Of a stretch of 50,772 nucleotides of DNA, positions 32,770-40,812 are shown piece after piece. Both the position numbers and the translations under genes were made by a program. The notes under the pieces were generated by a model. The model was not told the DNA's origin, did not search any database, and saw only the letters and a program-made list of their open reading frames with translations. Numbering within the stretch: the stretch's first letter is position 1; every line of letters begins with the position of its first letter. The stretch is from assembly GCA_017461585.1 (NCBI GenBank), contig JAFTYM010000036.1:1-50772 (forward strand), given 5' to 3'. The DNA is from Oscillospiraceae bacterium (GTDB lineage: Bacteria > Bacillota > Clostridia > Oscillospirales > Oscillospiraceae).

Positions 32770-34506
32770 TTAGCAGGAACGAGTGTCGCGCTCTGTGCGG
32801 ATCATTTCCATGAACTCATCAAAGTTCATTGTACCCTGATCGCCCACCATGCGCTTACGGAGAGAAATTGTTCCGTCCTCTGCTTCCTTGTCGCCTACAA
32901 CGATCATGTAGGGGATCTTGTTGGTCTGAGCTTCACGGAGCTTGTAGCCAAGCTTTTCGTTTCTGAAGTCAGTTTCAACACGGAAGCCCTCTGCATTGAG
33001 CTTGTCAGCGAGATCCTGTGCGTAATCCTTTGTTCTGTCTGTAATGGGGATGACCTTGACCTGAACAGGAGCGAGCCACAGGGGGAATGCGCCTGCAAAG
33101 TGCTCTGTGATAACGCCGATAAAGCGCTCGATAGAGCCGAAAACAACGCGGTGGATCATAACGGGACGGTGCTTTTCGCCGTCTGCGCCTGTGTACTCAA
33201 GCTCAAAACGCTCGGGCAGCTGGCTGTCAAGCTGGATTGTACCGCACTGCCATGTTCTGCCCAGACAGTCTTCAATGTGGAAGTCGAGCTTGGGACCGTA
33301 GAATGCGCCGTCACCCTCGTTGATGATGTAGCTCTTGCCCATAGCTGTGATGGCATCTTTCAGGATGTTCTGGTTCTCTTCCCACTCTTCGATTGTGCCG
33401 ATGTGATCCTCGGGCATTGTGGAAAGCTCGATCTCATATTTAAGACCGAAGAGGTTGTAGACCTCGTCGAAGAGCTTAACTGTGTTTGTGATCTCTTCCT
33501 TCATCTGGTCGCGTGTCATGAAGATGTGAGCATCGTCCTGTGTGAAGCATCTTACGCGGAAAAGACCGTGAAGAGCGCCGGAAAGCTCGTGGCGGTGTAC
33601 AAGACCAAGCTCGCCGCAGCGTAAGGGAAGGTCGCGGTAGGAGTGAGGCTCGGATGCGTAAACCAGCATGCCGCCGGGGCAGTTCATGGGCTTGATTGCA
33701 AAATCTTCATCGTCGATAACGGTTGTGTACATGTTCTCTTTGTAGTGAGACCAGTGACCGCTGCGCTCCCAGAGCTGACGGTTTAAGATCATGGGAGAGG
33801 ATACCTCAACGTAGCCGTACTTCTTGTGAACCTCGCGCCAGTAGTCGATGAGTGCGTTTCTCAGAACCATGCCCTTGGGCAGGAAGAAGGGGAAGCCGGG
33901 GCCTTCATCCATAAGGAGGAACAGACCGAGGTCCTTACCGATCTTTCTGTGGTCACGCTTTTTTGCCTCTTCGATCCTTGTGAGGTATGCATCCAGCTCT
34001 TCCTTCTTGGGGAAGCAGGTGCCGTATACACGCTGGAGCATCTTTCTGGAGGAGTCGCCTCTCCAGTATGCGCCTGTGCAGCTTGTGAGCTTAATTGCGT
34101 TGCCCTTTACTCTGCCTGTGGAGTCAAGGTGGGGACCTGCGCAAAGGTCAGTAAAGTCGCCCTGCTTGTAGAAGCTGATGATTGCATCTTCGGGCAGATC
34201 GTTAATAAGCTCTACCTTGTAGGGCTCGTCCTTCATGAGTTCAAGAGCTTCGGCGCGGGGCAGCTCAAAGCGCTCAAGCTTTATCTTCTCCTTGCAGATA
34301 GCGCGCATTTCGGCTTCGATCTTCTCCAGAACCTCAGGTGTGAAGGTTACTTCGCTGTCAAAGTCGTAGTAAAAGCCGTCTGCAATTGCAGGACCGATAG
34401 CCAGCTTTGTCTCGGGGTACAGGCGCTTTACTGCCTGTGCCAGAATGTGAGATGTGGTGTGGCGGTACATGTCGCGGTATTCTTTGTTCTCGAATGTGTA
34501 TTCCAT
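32770..34506 (-). CDS. thrS: Threonyl-tRNA synthetase (form without TGS domain)
   Basis: This 578-residue class II synthetase begins directly with the editing domain (HTTSHILAQAVKRLYPETKLAIGP), so the N-terminal TGS domain of about 60 residues is absent. The catalytic core has FPFFLPKGMVLRNALIDYWR, MNCPGGM, RVRCFTQDDAHIF and HRVVFGSIERF, followed by an anticodon-binding domain (VKVIPITDR). It attaches threonine to tRNA(Thr). A T-box leader lies more than 350 bp upstream, separated by inserted repeats. The ribosome site is GGGAGG. Confidence 0.93.
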   Translation of the reverse strand: MEYTFENKEYRDMYRHTTSHILAQAVKRLYPETKLAIGPAIADGFYYDFDSEVTFTPEVLEKIEAEMRAICKEKIKLERFELPRAEALELMKDEPYKVELINDLPEDAIISFYKQGDFTDLCAGPHLDSTGRVKGNAIKLTSCTGAYWRGDSSRKMLQRVYGTCFPKKEELDAYLTRIEEAKKRDHRKIGKDLGLFLLMDEGPGFPFFLPKGMVLRNALIDYWREVHKKYGYVEVSSPMILNRQLWERSGHWSHYKENMYTTVIDDEDFAIKPMNCPGGMLVYASEPHSYRDLPLRCGELGLVHRHELSGALHGLFRVRCFTQDDAHIFMTRDQMKEEITNTVKLFDEVYNLFGLKYEIELSTMPEDHIGTIEEWEENQNILKDAITAMGKSYIINEGDGAFYGPKLDFHIEDCLGRTWQCGTIQLDSQLPERFELEYTGADGEKHRPVMIHRVVFGSIERFIGVITEHFAGAFPLWLAPVQVKVIPITDRTKDYAQDLADKLNAEGFRVETDFRNEKLGYKLREAQTNKIPYMIVVGDKEAEDGTISLRKRMVGDQGTMNFDEFMEMIRTERDTRSC

Positions 34507-34540
34507 TAGGTTTTTCCTCCCTAAAATTAGTTTTTGAATT

Positions 34541-34858
34541 TTGTAGGGGGCGACGTCCTCGACGCCCCGTGTGTGAAATTTTGCACGATGCTGCTGGCAT
34601 TTCGTAGGGTTGGGGCTTAAGTCCCCTCCCGTTTTACCACGGCAAAATGTTTTACCTTGTCAAAGTCTTACGACGGCATACTTTCTTACTTGTCTAAGAA
34701 AGTATGCAAAGAATGACACGGGGGCAAGCCCCTCGACCCCGCGGCTCAAACAATCGCAACACCAGCTGCCGGGCTCGCCGCCGCGCTCAGGCAAGCAAGG
34801 TGCAAATAGCAAGGTTATTGTTCTGCGCGTTGTAGGGGACGGCGCCTCGACGTCCCGC
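34541..34858. repeat. Repeats inserted between the T-box and thrS
   Basis: Two or three REP units (34541-34568, about 34603-34635, 34833-34858) flank a shortened copy of the ~190-bp element (CATACTTTCTTA near 34677 and AAGAAAGTATG near 34698). The stretch is part of the thrS leader transcript. Confidence 0.8.
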
Positions 34859-34861
34859 ATA

Positions 34862-35106
34862 AAAACACAAAAACCCCTAAGCCACAATCGGCTCAGGGGT
34901 GCATTTACTATAAATACACGGTTCCACCCTAAGGTTTAACTCATTTACCCGTAACGCAGGTCAGGCGTCCGCAGATACTCCGTAAAGTTTCCCCGCGGCG
35001 GCTCGTAAGTGGTAAGAGAAAAGTCTGTTTCGCGGAAGCTTTCAGCAAATGTTCCCGTCTCTGTACAGCAGAGGTTTTTCTCCGTCTTAGTCGCAGCCTT
35101 TGCAAC
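34862..35106 (-). ncRNA. T-box riboswitch of thrS
   Basis: On the minus strand the T-box sequence AGGGTGGAACCGTG is at 34917-34930, and a terminator with arms ACCCCTAAGCC (34873-34883) and GGCTCAGGGGT (34890-34900) plus a T run follows. The leader begins just after a good promoter. I could not fix the specifier codon by eye; the downstream gene implies threonine. Confidence 0.9.
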
Positions 35107-35112
35107 AAGAGA

Positions 35113-35141
35113 AAGATAACACATTAATATTTATATGTCAA
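35113..35141 (-). promoter_or_regulatory. Promoter of the thrS T-box transcript
   Basis: On the minus strand TTGACA (35136-35141) and TATCTT (35113-35118) with a 17-bp spacer. Confidence 0.8.
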
Positions 35142-35202
35142 GTGATGAAAAAAGGCGAAAAATGCAAAATTTTCCTTTCTTTTATCCGCGCACTTGGTTA
35201 TA

Positions 35203-35395
35203 CTAAGTAAAGTTCCGCTCAATAAAATGCAAGCATTTTATTGAAATGGGCTGCAGCCGTCTGCAGCGCACCGCAAGCGGCACGTTTGACGGCTGAGAAG
35301 AGAAATTTCCGCTGCGCATGTCACCGGAAATTTCATTATTTGCCTTTATTCCGTTATCTGCGGATAACGGAACTCTGCGAGGCGTACTATTTATT
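35203..35395. repeat. Row of palindromes (GAAATTTCCG-type element, copy 1)
   Basis: Successive hairpins: CAATAAAATGC/GCATTTTATTG (35220-35243), GAAATTTCCG/CGGAAATTTC with GCATGT in the loop (about 35300-35333), and CCGTTATC/GATAACGG (about 35351-35370). A related hairpin is at 44010-44052. The 93-residue frame across this stretch is made of these palindromes and is not called. Confidence 0.6.
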
Positions 35396-35500
35396 TCCCA
35401 AATTATAAACAATTTATTTTTTCTTTGTTCATTCTTTATTAATATTGAACCGATATTATGAAAATGCAAATAAAATACTCCCAAACGGAGGTACAGAGAT

Positions 35501-37006
35501 ATGTATTACAACTATAACGACGAAAACGAAAACACCGTAAACGGCGAAGAGGAAGTTCCCGCTCCCGAGAAAGCGGAGGTAGGTGACGTACCTGAACAGG
35601 TGAACGACATTGAGCTGACAGCGGAGGAGTTTGCGGATGCAGAAGATGTCACTGCAGCGGAAGAACCCCAGCCCTATTACGAGCCCTGGCGCGACACTGA
35701 AGGCACAGAGCCTGAGGACATGGCAGGTGCTTATTCTCCCAACTATTACCGCACCTCCACAGCAGGCTATTCCACCCCTTCCTACGAAAAGCCCGTAAAA
35801 GAGAAAAAGCCCATGAGCTCAGGTGTCAAGTTCGCCATCCGCGCGATATGCCTTATCCTCGCATGCGGTATCGTCTCAGGTCTGGCAGCGGCAGCTGTCA
35901 CAAACCATATTATCGAAAACACAGATTTTACCGTTCGAAATCAGGTAGTTTTAGGCGCACAGACCACAGGCGGCGACGGCAGCAGCAATGCGGATGCAGA
36001 TAAACTTGTAGTGCCCGACGGCAGCGTTCTGGCGGCTGACGATATTTATGACCTTGCATGTCAGCAGGCGGTAGGTATCCAGCTTGTGGCAAACGGCACA
36101 AACATCTTCGGTCAGGCAACCACGACCGAGTCTGTTATCGGCTCAGGCTTTGTCATCTCTGAGGACGGCTACATCATCACAAACTACCATGTTGCAGAGC
36201 CCTATCTGGTATACGGCGCACAGGGCGGCTACGTTCTCCGCGTAGTCCTGTACGACGGCACAACTTACGACGCAACCGTTATCGGCTATGAAGAGCAGAA
36301 CGACATCGCAGTTCTGAAGATAAACGCATCAGGTCTTAACCCTGTGACCATCGGCGATATGACCGAGGTGAGAGTGGGCAACGAGGTATACGTTGTGGGC
36401 AACCCCTTGGGCGAGCTGACCTACACAATGACAACAGGCAGAGTAAGCGCCCTTGACCGTGTTATCTCCACAGAGGTATCCTCTTCCATCAACGTTTTCC
36501 AGATAGACGCAGCCGTTAACTCCGGCAACTCCGACGGTCCCGTTTACAACAACCGCGGTGAGGTTATCGGAATTGTTGACGCAAAGTATTCAGCATCGGG
36601 CGTTGAGGGCCTTGGCTTTGCAATTCCCATTGACGACGCCATGAACATCATCACCGACCTTATCGAGCACGGCTATGTAACAGGCAAGGCATACTTCGGC
36701 ATCGGTGTCCGTACTGTGGACTCTATGACAGCTCAGTATTACAACATGCGCGAGGGTGCATTTGTAAATAACGTTGAAACAGGCAGCTGTGCTGAAAAGG
36801 CAGGACTTAAGCCGGGCGATATCATCATCAAGCTGGGCGATGACGTTGTTAAGAGCACCGAAGATCTGCAGGCGGCTAAGAATGCCTACTCCGCAGGTGA
36901 TACGGTTGCGGTTACGGTTTACCGCAGCGGCGAGGAGCTTGTCCTCTACGTCACCTTTGACGAGCAGCCTGCGAACCCCCAGACAACTTATCCCACACTC
37001 CCGTAA
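35501..37006 (+). CDS. HtrA/DegP-like protease with PDZ domain and altered active-site motif
   Basis: This 501-residue protein has an acidic cytoplasmic N-terminus (1-100), one membrane span (about 110-134), a trypsin-like domain and a C-terminal PDZ domain (about 395-490, with GAFVNNVETGSCAEKAGLKPGDII). His230 (TNYHVAEP), Asp268 (NDIAVL) and Ser344 are in place, but the motif is GNSDGP, not GNSGGP: Asp345 replaces the glycine after the serine. Its effect on the oxyanion hole is uncertain; activity may be reduced. It would otherwise degrade misfolded surface proteins. Confidence 0.9.
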   Translation: MYYNYNDENENTVNGEEEVPAPEKAEVGDVPEQVNDIELTAEEFADAEDVTAAEEPQPYYEPWRDTEGTEPEDMAGAYSPNYYRTSTAGYSTPSYEKPVKEKKPMSSGVKFAIRAICLILACGIVSGLAAAAVTNHIIENTDFTVRNQVVLGAQTTGGDGSSNADADKLVVPDGSVLAADDIYDLACQQAVGIQLVANGTNIFGQATTTESVIGSGFVISEDGYIITNYHVAEPYLVYGAQGGYVLRVVLYDGTTYDATVIGYEEQNDIAVLKINASGLNPVTIGDMTEVRVGNEVYVVGNPLGELTYTMTTGRVSALDRVISTEVSSSINVFQIDAAVNSGNSDGPVYNNRGEVIGIVDAKYSASGVEGLGFAIPIDDAMNIITDLIEHGYVTGKAYFGIGVRTVDSMTAQYYNMREGAFVNNVETGSCAEKAGLKPGDIIIKLGDDVVKSTEDLQAAKNAYSAGDTVAVTVYRSGEELVLYVTFDEQPANPQTTYPTLP

Positions 37007-37012
37007 ATATTC

Positions 37013-37045
37013 AAAGCAGCAGGCTATTAAAACCTGCTGCTTTTT
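37013..37045 (+). terminator. Terminator of the HtrA-like gene
   Basis: Arms AAAGCAGCAGG (37013-37023) and CCTGCTGCTTT (37033-37043) with a T run. Confidence 0.85.
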
Positions 37046-37050
37046 GCATC

Positions 37051-37156
37051 GTGTAGGGAACGGATTTATCCGTTCCGCCAAGCGGCATGGATAAATCCAT
37101 GCCCTACGAAGATAGTTTATATGAGCGCTCTGTAGGGGACGGGGTTCCTGTCCCGC
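37051..37156. repeat. Three REP-like hairpins
   Basis: GGAACGGAT/ATCCGTTCC (about 37052-37078), a reverse GGCATGGAT/ATCCATGCC unit (about 37083-37107) and a GTAGGGGACGG/CCTGTCCC unit (about 37131-37156). Confidence 0.75.
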
Positions 37157-37203
37157 AAAAAGACCTCTTCCTAAAGGGTTCACCCTAACGGAAGAGGTCT
37201 TAT
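37157..37203. terminator. Terminator of the gene at 37207
   Basis: Arms AAAAGACCTCTTCC and GGAAGAGGTCTT with an inner AGGGT/ACCCT pair, placed right after the minus-strand stop. Confidence 0.75.
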
Positions 37204-37206
37204 CTT

Positions 37207-37653
37207 TTAATTAAACAAACTGCCCAAAATATTGGAAATATCTTCGGGGTCAAGCTCCTTCGACGGGTCAAAGCCCATTTTGGAGAGAAGCTCGGGAGTG
37301 TCAAGGGTGAGGGAAGCCAGGCTCTCCTCGATTCTGCGAGTCTCCTGAACATCCTCGGAAGAGATGATCTCCTCCAGCTCGTCATCGTTTGCAAAAACCT
37401 CGTTTAAAAGGTCGCAGAACTCACGCAGAGAGCGTCTGTCCTGTGAGTAGGCGCAGAACATGTTGCTGTCGCTGTCCAGCTCAAGAGGAAATTCCTCAAA
37501 CTCACGCACTTCCGCTATCTTCATTACAACAGACTCTATGATAGGGCCTGTTGAGGGAGTCTCGCACTTATCGAAAATGTCCTGTCTTGCGCCGTTGTCG
37601 CAACGCAGGATATAGCAGTCGTCATATTCTGATATCTTAAAATACTGTTCCAT
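37207..37653 (-). CDS. Acidic protein of unknown function
   Basis: I do not recognise this 148-residue protein. It is soluble, strongly acidic, and begins MEQYFKISEYDDCYILRCDNG, which suggests a small beta-rich N-terminal part. The C-terminal half is helical with Asp/Glu runs and ends LDPEDISNILGSLFN. It has a ribosome site (AAAGGAGATATATGC region) and a promoter overlapping that of the divergent gene. Confidence 0.7.
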   Translation of the reverse strand: MEQYFKISEYDDCYILRCDNGARQDIFDKCETPSTGPIIESVVMKIAEVREFEEFPLELDSDSNMFCAYSQDRRSLREFCDLLNEVFANDDELEEIISSEDVQETRRIEESLASLTLDTPELLSKMGFDPSKELDPEDISNILGSLFN

Positions 37654-37683
37654 AGCATATATCTCCTTTGTTTATCTCACAGT

Positions 37684-37734
37684 ATATTATCACTTTATCA
37701 AAAACTTGGCAACAGGCTCTTTAGGTGATATAAT
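37684..37734. promoter_or_regulatory. Overlapping divergent promoters sharing TTGGCAA
   Basis: Plus strand: TTGGCA (37706-37711) and TATAAT (37729-37734), 17-bp spacer. Minus strand: TTGCCA (37707-37712) and TAATAT (37684-37689), 17-bp spacer. The two -35 boxes lie on the same bases, so the promoters should compete. Confidence 0.65.
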
Positions 37735-37765
37735 TCATATATCCCCATGAAAAGGAGTTTTTGCC

Positions 37766-38167
37766 ATGAAACGTGTAAGAGTGAAGCCCAGCAGGTCCCA
37801 GTCCGTAATGGGCTTTGTTGTAGGACTTATTTTCTGCTGCATCGGCGCATTTGTGGTCATACCCACCTTTGGTGTGTTCGGTATTTTCTGGACACTTATC
37901 GCCGTTGTGATAACCGTTACAAATGCAATCAACGCCTTCGGTAAAAAGGGCGTTGCCACCAAGGAGATAATCATAGACGATGATGAGGGAACGGTACACA
38001 GTCGAGGTGTGTACGGATATGATATAGAAGTGGAAGACGATGCAAAGGATGTATCCGATGTGAAAAAGCGTATCGACAATCTTAAAGATCTCTATAGCGC
38101 CGGAATTATTTCTAAAGAAGAATTTGAACAGAGAAGAAATTCTATCATAGATGACGCGACGAAATAG
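37766..38167 (+). CDS. Membrane protein with C-terminal SHOCT-like motif
   Basis: This 133-residue protein has a basic N-terminus, two membrane segments (about 15-35 and 38-57), an acidic linker, and a C-terminal SHOCT-like helix pair (KKRIDNLKDLYSAGIISKEEFEQRRNSII, about 101-129). SHOCT motifs are short C-terminal oligomerisation or tethering elements. Function unknown. It has its own promoter. Confidence 0.75.
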   Translation: MKRVRVKPSRSQSVMGFVVGLIFCCIGAFVVIPTFGVFGIFWTLIAVVITVTNAINAFGKKGVATKEIIIDDDEGTVHSRGVYGYDIEVEDDAKDVSDVKKRIDNLKDLYSAGIISKEEFEQRRNSIIDDATK

Positions 38168-38202
38168 CCATTATTATATAGATAAATAAGTATAGTTCTT
38201 TT

Positions 38203-38853
38203 TTAGTTTAGATAATAATTAGTATAATTACCATTCAAAATTTGAATGTCAAGATCTGCAAAATCTGTAGGTCTTGACATTTCTTTTTGATATGTCTCAT
38301 ATTCGGTTTCCATAGGTCTTGTAAAGGAGGGAAGCTTCAGCCTGTTAAGATATATAAGGCACGGCTTTCCCAAAGGGTGTACCCGACAAGAAAACATAAG
38401 CTTAAAAAGAAATCCTTTGCCCGTAAACATCGTTATCAAAGCTAGTAAGACATACAGTATTACAGCGCTTTTCTGCCTCGTTTACGAACAAAATCTATCT
38501 TTTTAAGTTGCATTATAGCCGAATAGATAAAGGCAAAACCTTATGTTTTCTTATCGGGTACACCCTAAGCCCTGTCTCTTTTTTGTTATGTATTCATGCT
38601 GCACTAGTTCTGTAATAACATTTCCTGCTTTAACAACACCGCAGCCCAGCGCTTTTGCAGCCTCTTCAACTGTGAAATACACAAAAAGCTTGCCTTTTTT
38701 GTCGCGAAAATCATTTTTCAGCGACAGGGAAGTTCTGTCGATTATCAGCGTATACAGAACCTTTGCCTCCAAAGAAAGGGGACACGTCTCGGAAAAAAGC
38801 TGACGGGGCATCATGTAAAATCCGCCCTTTTCGTTGTATTCAGATTCAAACAT
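38203..38853 (-). pseudogene. RepA_N-type replication initiator gene split by a MITE
   Basis: The start at 38853 follows AGGAG and gives MFESEYNEKGGFYMMPRQLF, then LSLEAKVLYTLIIDRTSLSLKN and FTVEEAAKALGCG, the N-terminal domain of RepA_N initiators of plasmids and integrative elements. The frame reaches KKRQGL and then runs into a MITE (38374-38566). On the far side it continues exactly as GKPCLIYLNRLKLP to a stop at 38203. Removing the MITE and one copy of a 2-bp AA duplication restores the frame, giving about 150 residues, shorter than full RepA. It is a relic of a mobile element; no other plasmid genes are seen. Confidence 0.85.
38374..38566 (+). mobile_element. MITE-like element, copy B (193 bp, complete)
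   Basis: Near-perfect terminal inverted repeats (38374-38400 and 38540-38566; AGGGTGTACCCGAC at the left, one mismatch over about 26 bp) are flanked by AA on both sides (38372-38373, 38567-38568), a 2-bp target duplication. It encodes nothing and interrupts repA. It lacks about 87 bp present in the long variant at the right window edge. Confidence 0.9.
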
Positions 38854-38892
38854 TGCAATTACTCCTTTTATATATCGCCCCCAAAAAGGAAA

Positions 38893-38916
38893 AAGTTGCA
38901 CGAAAACGTGCAACTT
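38893..38916. repeat. Hairpin upstream of the repA relic
   Basis: Perfect arms AAGTTGCACG and CGTGCAACTT with an AAAA loop, 40 bp before the repA start. It could be a transcription stop, or a control or origin site of the old replicon. Confidence 0.6.
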
Positions 38917-39142
38917 CTGAGAAAAAATGTGCAAATTTAAAAAAACGGAGGTTTTGCTGCAAAAAAGCATTTGAAATTATGATGTGCGAAAATTGCAATG
39001 AGTTTTGATGAATATGCAAAATTTTGTATAATTTGCAAGTTTAGGGTTGCGCGTTATTCTTTGCTATGATAAACTTAATTCATCACACATAATACGACGG
39101 CATACCACCAAAGCCGACAAGATTATGGACGGAGGTAAAATT

Positions 39143-40399
39143 ATGGCAAAAACAAAGAAAAAACTGTCTTTGACGATTTGGATCGTCATCGGTCTTTTTG
39201 CAGGTATCATTGCAGGTCTTCTGCTTCAGGGACATGCTGATTTTGCAAACGGCTACATCAAGCCCCTCGGAACAATCTATCTTAACCTCATTAAGATGAT
39301 CGTTGTTCCCGTTGTAACCCTTTCCATCATGCAGGGCGTTATCTCTCTGCAGGACATCAGAAAGGTCGGTACAATCGGCGGACGTACAATTCTGTACTTC
39401 CTCTGCACAACCGCTCTTGCTGTTGTAATCGGTCTTATCTTTGCTAACATTCTCAATGTTGGCGCAGGTTATGTTCTGCCCGCAGGTGACATTGAATACA
39501 CAGCAAGCGAAGCTCCCAACTTCATGGACACAATCGTAAACATCTTCCCCTCCAACATCATCGCTCCCTTTGCCAACGCAACAATGCTTCAGGTTATCGT
39601 TGTTGCTCTGTTCTTCGGCTTCGGCATCATTATGGCAGGCGATCTTGGTAAGAAGGCAGCTGAAGTTGTTGACAGCTTTGCAGAAGTCAGCTTCAAAATC
39701 ATGGGCATGATCATCAAGATCTCTCCCATCGGTGTTTTCGCACTTATCACTCCCGTTGTTGCAGCACAGGGCGTTGAGATTCTTCTGCCCCTGCTCAAGG
39801 TCATCCTTGTCTGCTACGTAGGCTACATCGTACATGCTGTACTTACATACTCATCTTCCGTTGCAGCATTCGCAAAGATGAGCCCCCTGAAGTTCTTCAA
39901 GGAAATGTCCAAGCCCATGATCTTCGCTTTCTCCTCCGCTTCCAGCGTAGGCGTTCTGCCCTTCAACCTTGAGGCGAGTGAGAAGATGGGCGTTCGCAAG
40001 GAGATCGCAGGCTTCGTAATTCCTCTCGGCGCTACAATCAACATGGACGGTACTGCTATCTATCAGGGCGTATGTGCTATCTTCATCGCTCAGATCTTCG
40101 GCATTGACCTGACAATCGGTCAGCAGCTTACCGTTGTTCTCACAGCAGTTCTTGCTTCCATCGGTACAGCAGGCGTTCCCGGTTCCGGTATGATCATGCT
40201 GGCTATGGTTCTCCAGAGTGTTGGCCTTCCTGTTGAGGGTATTGCTCTTGTTGCAGGTATCGACCGTATCCTCGATATGGGCCGTACAGTTGTTAACATC
40301 ACAGGCGACGCAGCTTGCTCCGTTTGCGTTAACGCATGGGAAAACAAGCGCGAAGCAAAGCTCGCTGCTAAGGCAGCTGCAGCTCCCGCAGAAGAATAA
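39143..40399 (+). CDS. Sodium/proton:dicarboxylate (glutamate) symporter
   Basis: The start at 39143 (MAKTKKKLSLTIWIV) follows GGAGGT and gives 418 residues. It is a DAACS-family transporter with about eight membrane helices, the ASSVGVLPFNLEASEK serine-rich hairpin, the NMDGTA motif, and GVPGSGMIML hairpin 2 followed by DRILDMGRTVVNITGDA. It should import glutamate, aspartate or C4-dicarboxylates with sodium or protons. It is transcribed alone and ends in a clear terminator. Confidence 0.92.
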   Translation: MAKTKKKLSLTIWIVIGLFAGIIAGLLLQGHADFANGYIKPLGTIYLNLIKMIVVPVVTLSIMQGVISLQDIRKVGTIGGRTILYFLCTTALAVVIGLIFANILNVGAGYVLPAGDIEYTASEAPNFMDTIVNIFPSNIIAPFANATMLQVIVVALFFGFGIIMAGDLGKKAAEVVDSFAEVSFKIMGMIIKISPIGVFALITPVVAAQGVEILLPLLKVILVCYVGYIVHAVLTYSSSVAAFAKMSPLKFFKEMSKPMIFAFSSASSVGVLPFNLEASEKMGVRKEIAGFVIPLGATINMDGTAIYQGVCAIFIAQIFGIDLTIGQQLTVVLTAVLASIGTAGVPGSGMIMLAMVLQSVGLPVEGIALVAGIDRILDMGRTVVNITGDAACSVCVNAWENKREAKLAAKAAAAPAEE

Positions 40400-40417
40400 T
40401 TTAAAACCGCAATTTTT

Positions 40418-40450
40418 AAAGACCGAGGGGAAAACCCTCGGTCTTTTTTT
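40418..40450 (+). terminator. Terminator of the symporter gene
   Basis: Arms AAAGACCGAGGG and CCCTCGGTCTTT with a T run. Confidence 0.88.
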
Positions 40451-40493
40451 GTGTGGTTTTACACAAATGTGCACACCCATGTGAAAAATATTT

Positions 40494-40724
40494 TTGTAGG
40501 GGAGGGTCTCCGCACCCTCCCGAAAGCGGACGCCTAAGGACGTCGGTCCCTACAAACACGCCGCAAAATTGTGCGTGATTTTCAAAGGTACACGACCATG
40601 TAAAAAATCATATCGTAGGGGCGGATTCCATATCCGCCCGAAAACGGAACGGATAAATCCGTTCCCTACGATGCACGACGTAAAAACCGCTGTTGTAGGG
40701 GAGGGTCTCCGTGCCCTCCCGAAA
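40494..40724. repeat. REP cluster including a block shared with 31.3 kb
   Basis: Five REP units. The right part (about 40614-40722) repeats in reverse the linked block seen near 31.3 and 31.8 kb, with the same linker (GCACGACGTAAAAACCGC) between units. No gene is seen. Confidence 0.8.
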
Positions 40725-40812
40725 AGCATCCCATATACACATCACAATTTTATATTGCCCAAAACCAATGCTGCGTAGTATAATGAAGAAAATTAAACAA
40801 GGAGGAGATAAC

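Noticed and set aside
32761-33624. Long plus-strand frame opposite thrS
   Set aside because: It is a Cys/Val-rich reverse reading of a highly expressed gene; thrS is certain on the other strand.
35203-35484. 93-codon minus-strand frame upstream of the HtrA-like gene
   Set aside because: It is built from a row of palindromes, has no convincing ribosome site and does not resemble any family.
38203-38439. 78-codon frame read through the MITE into repA
   Set aside because: Its first third is MITE sequence; the rest is the severed 3' end of repA, reported as part of the pseudogene.
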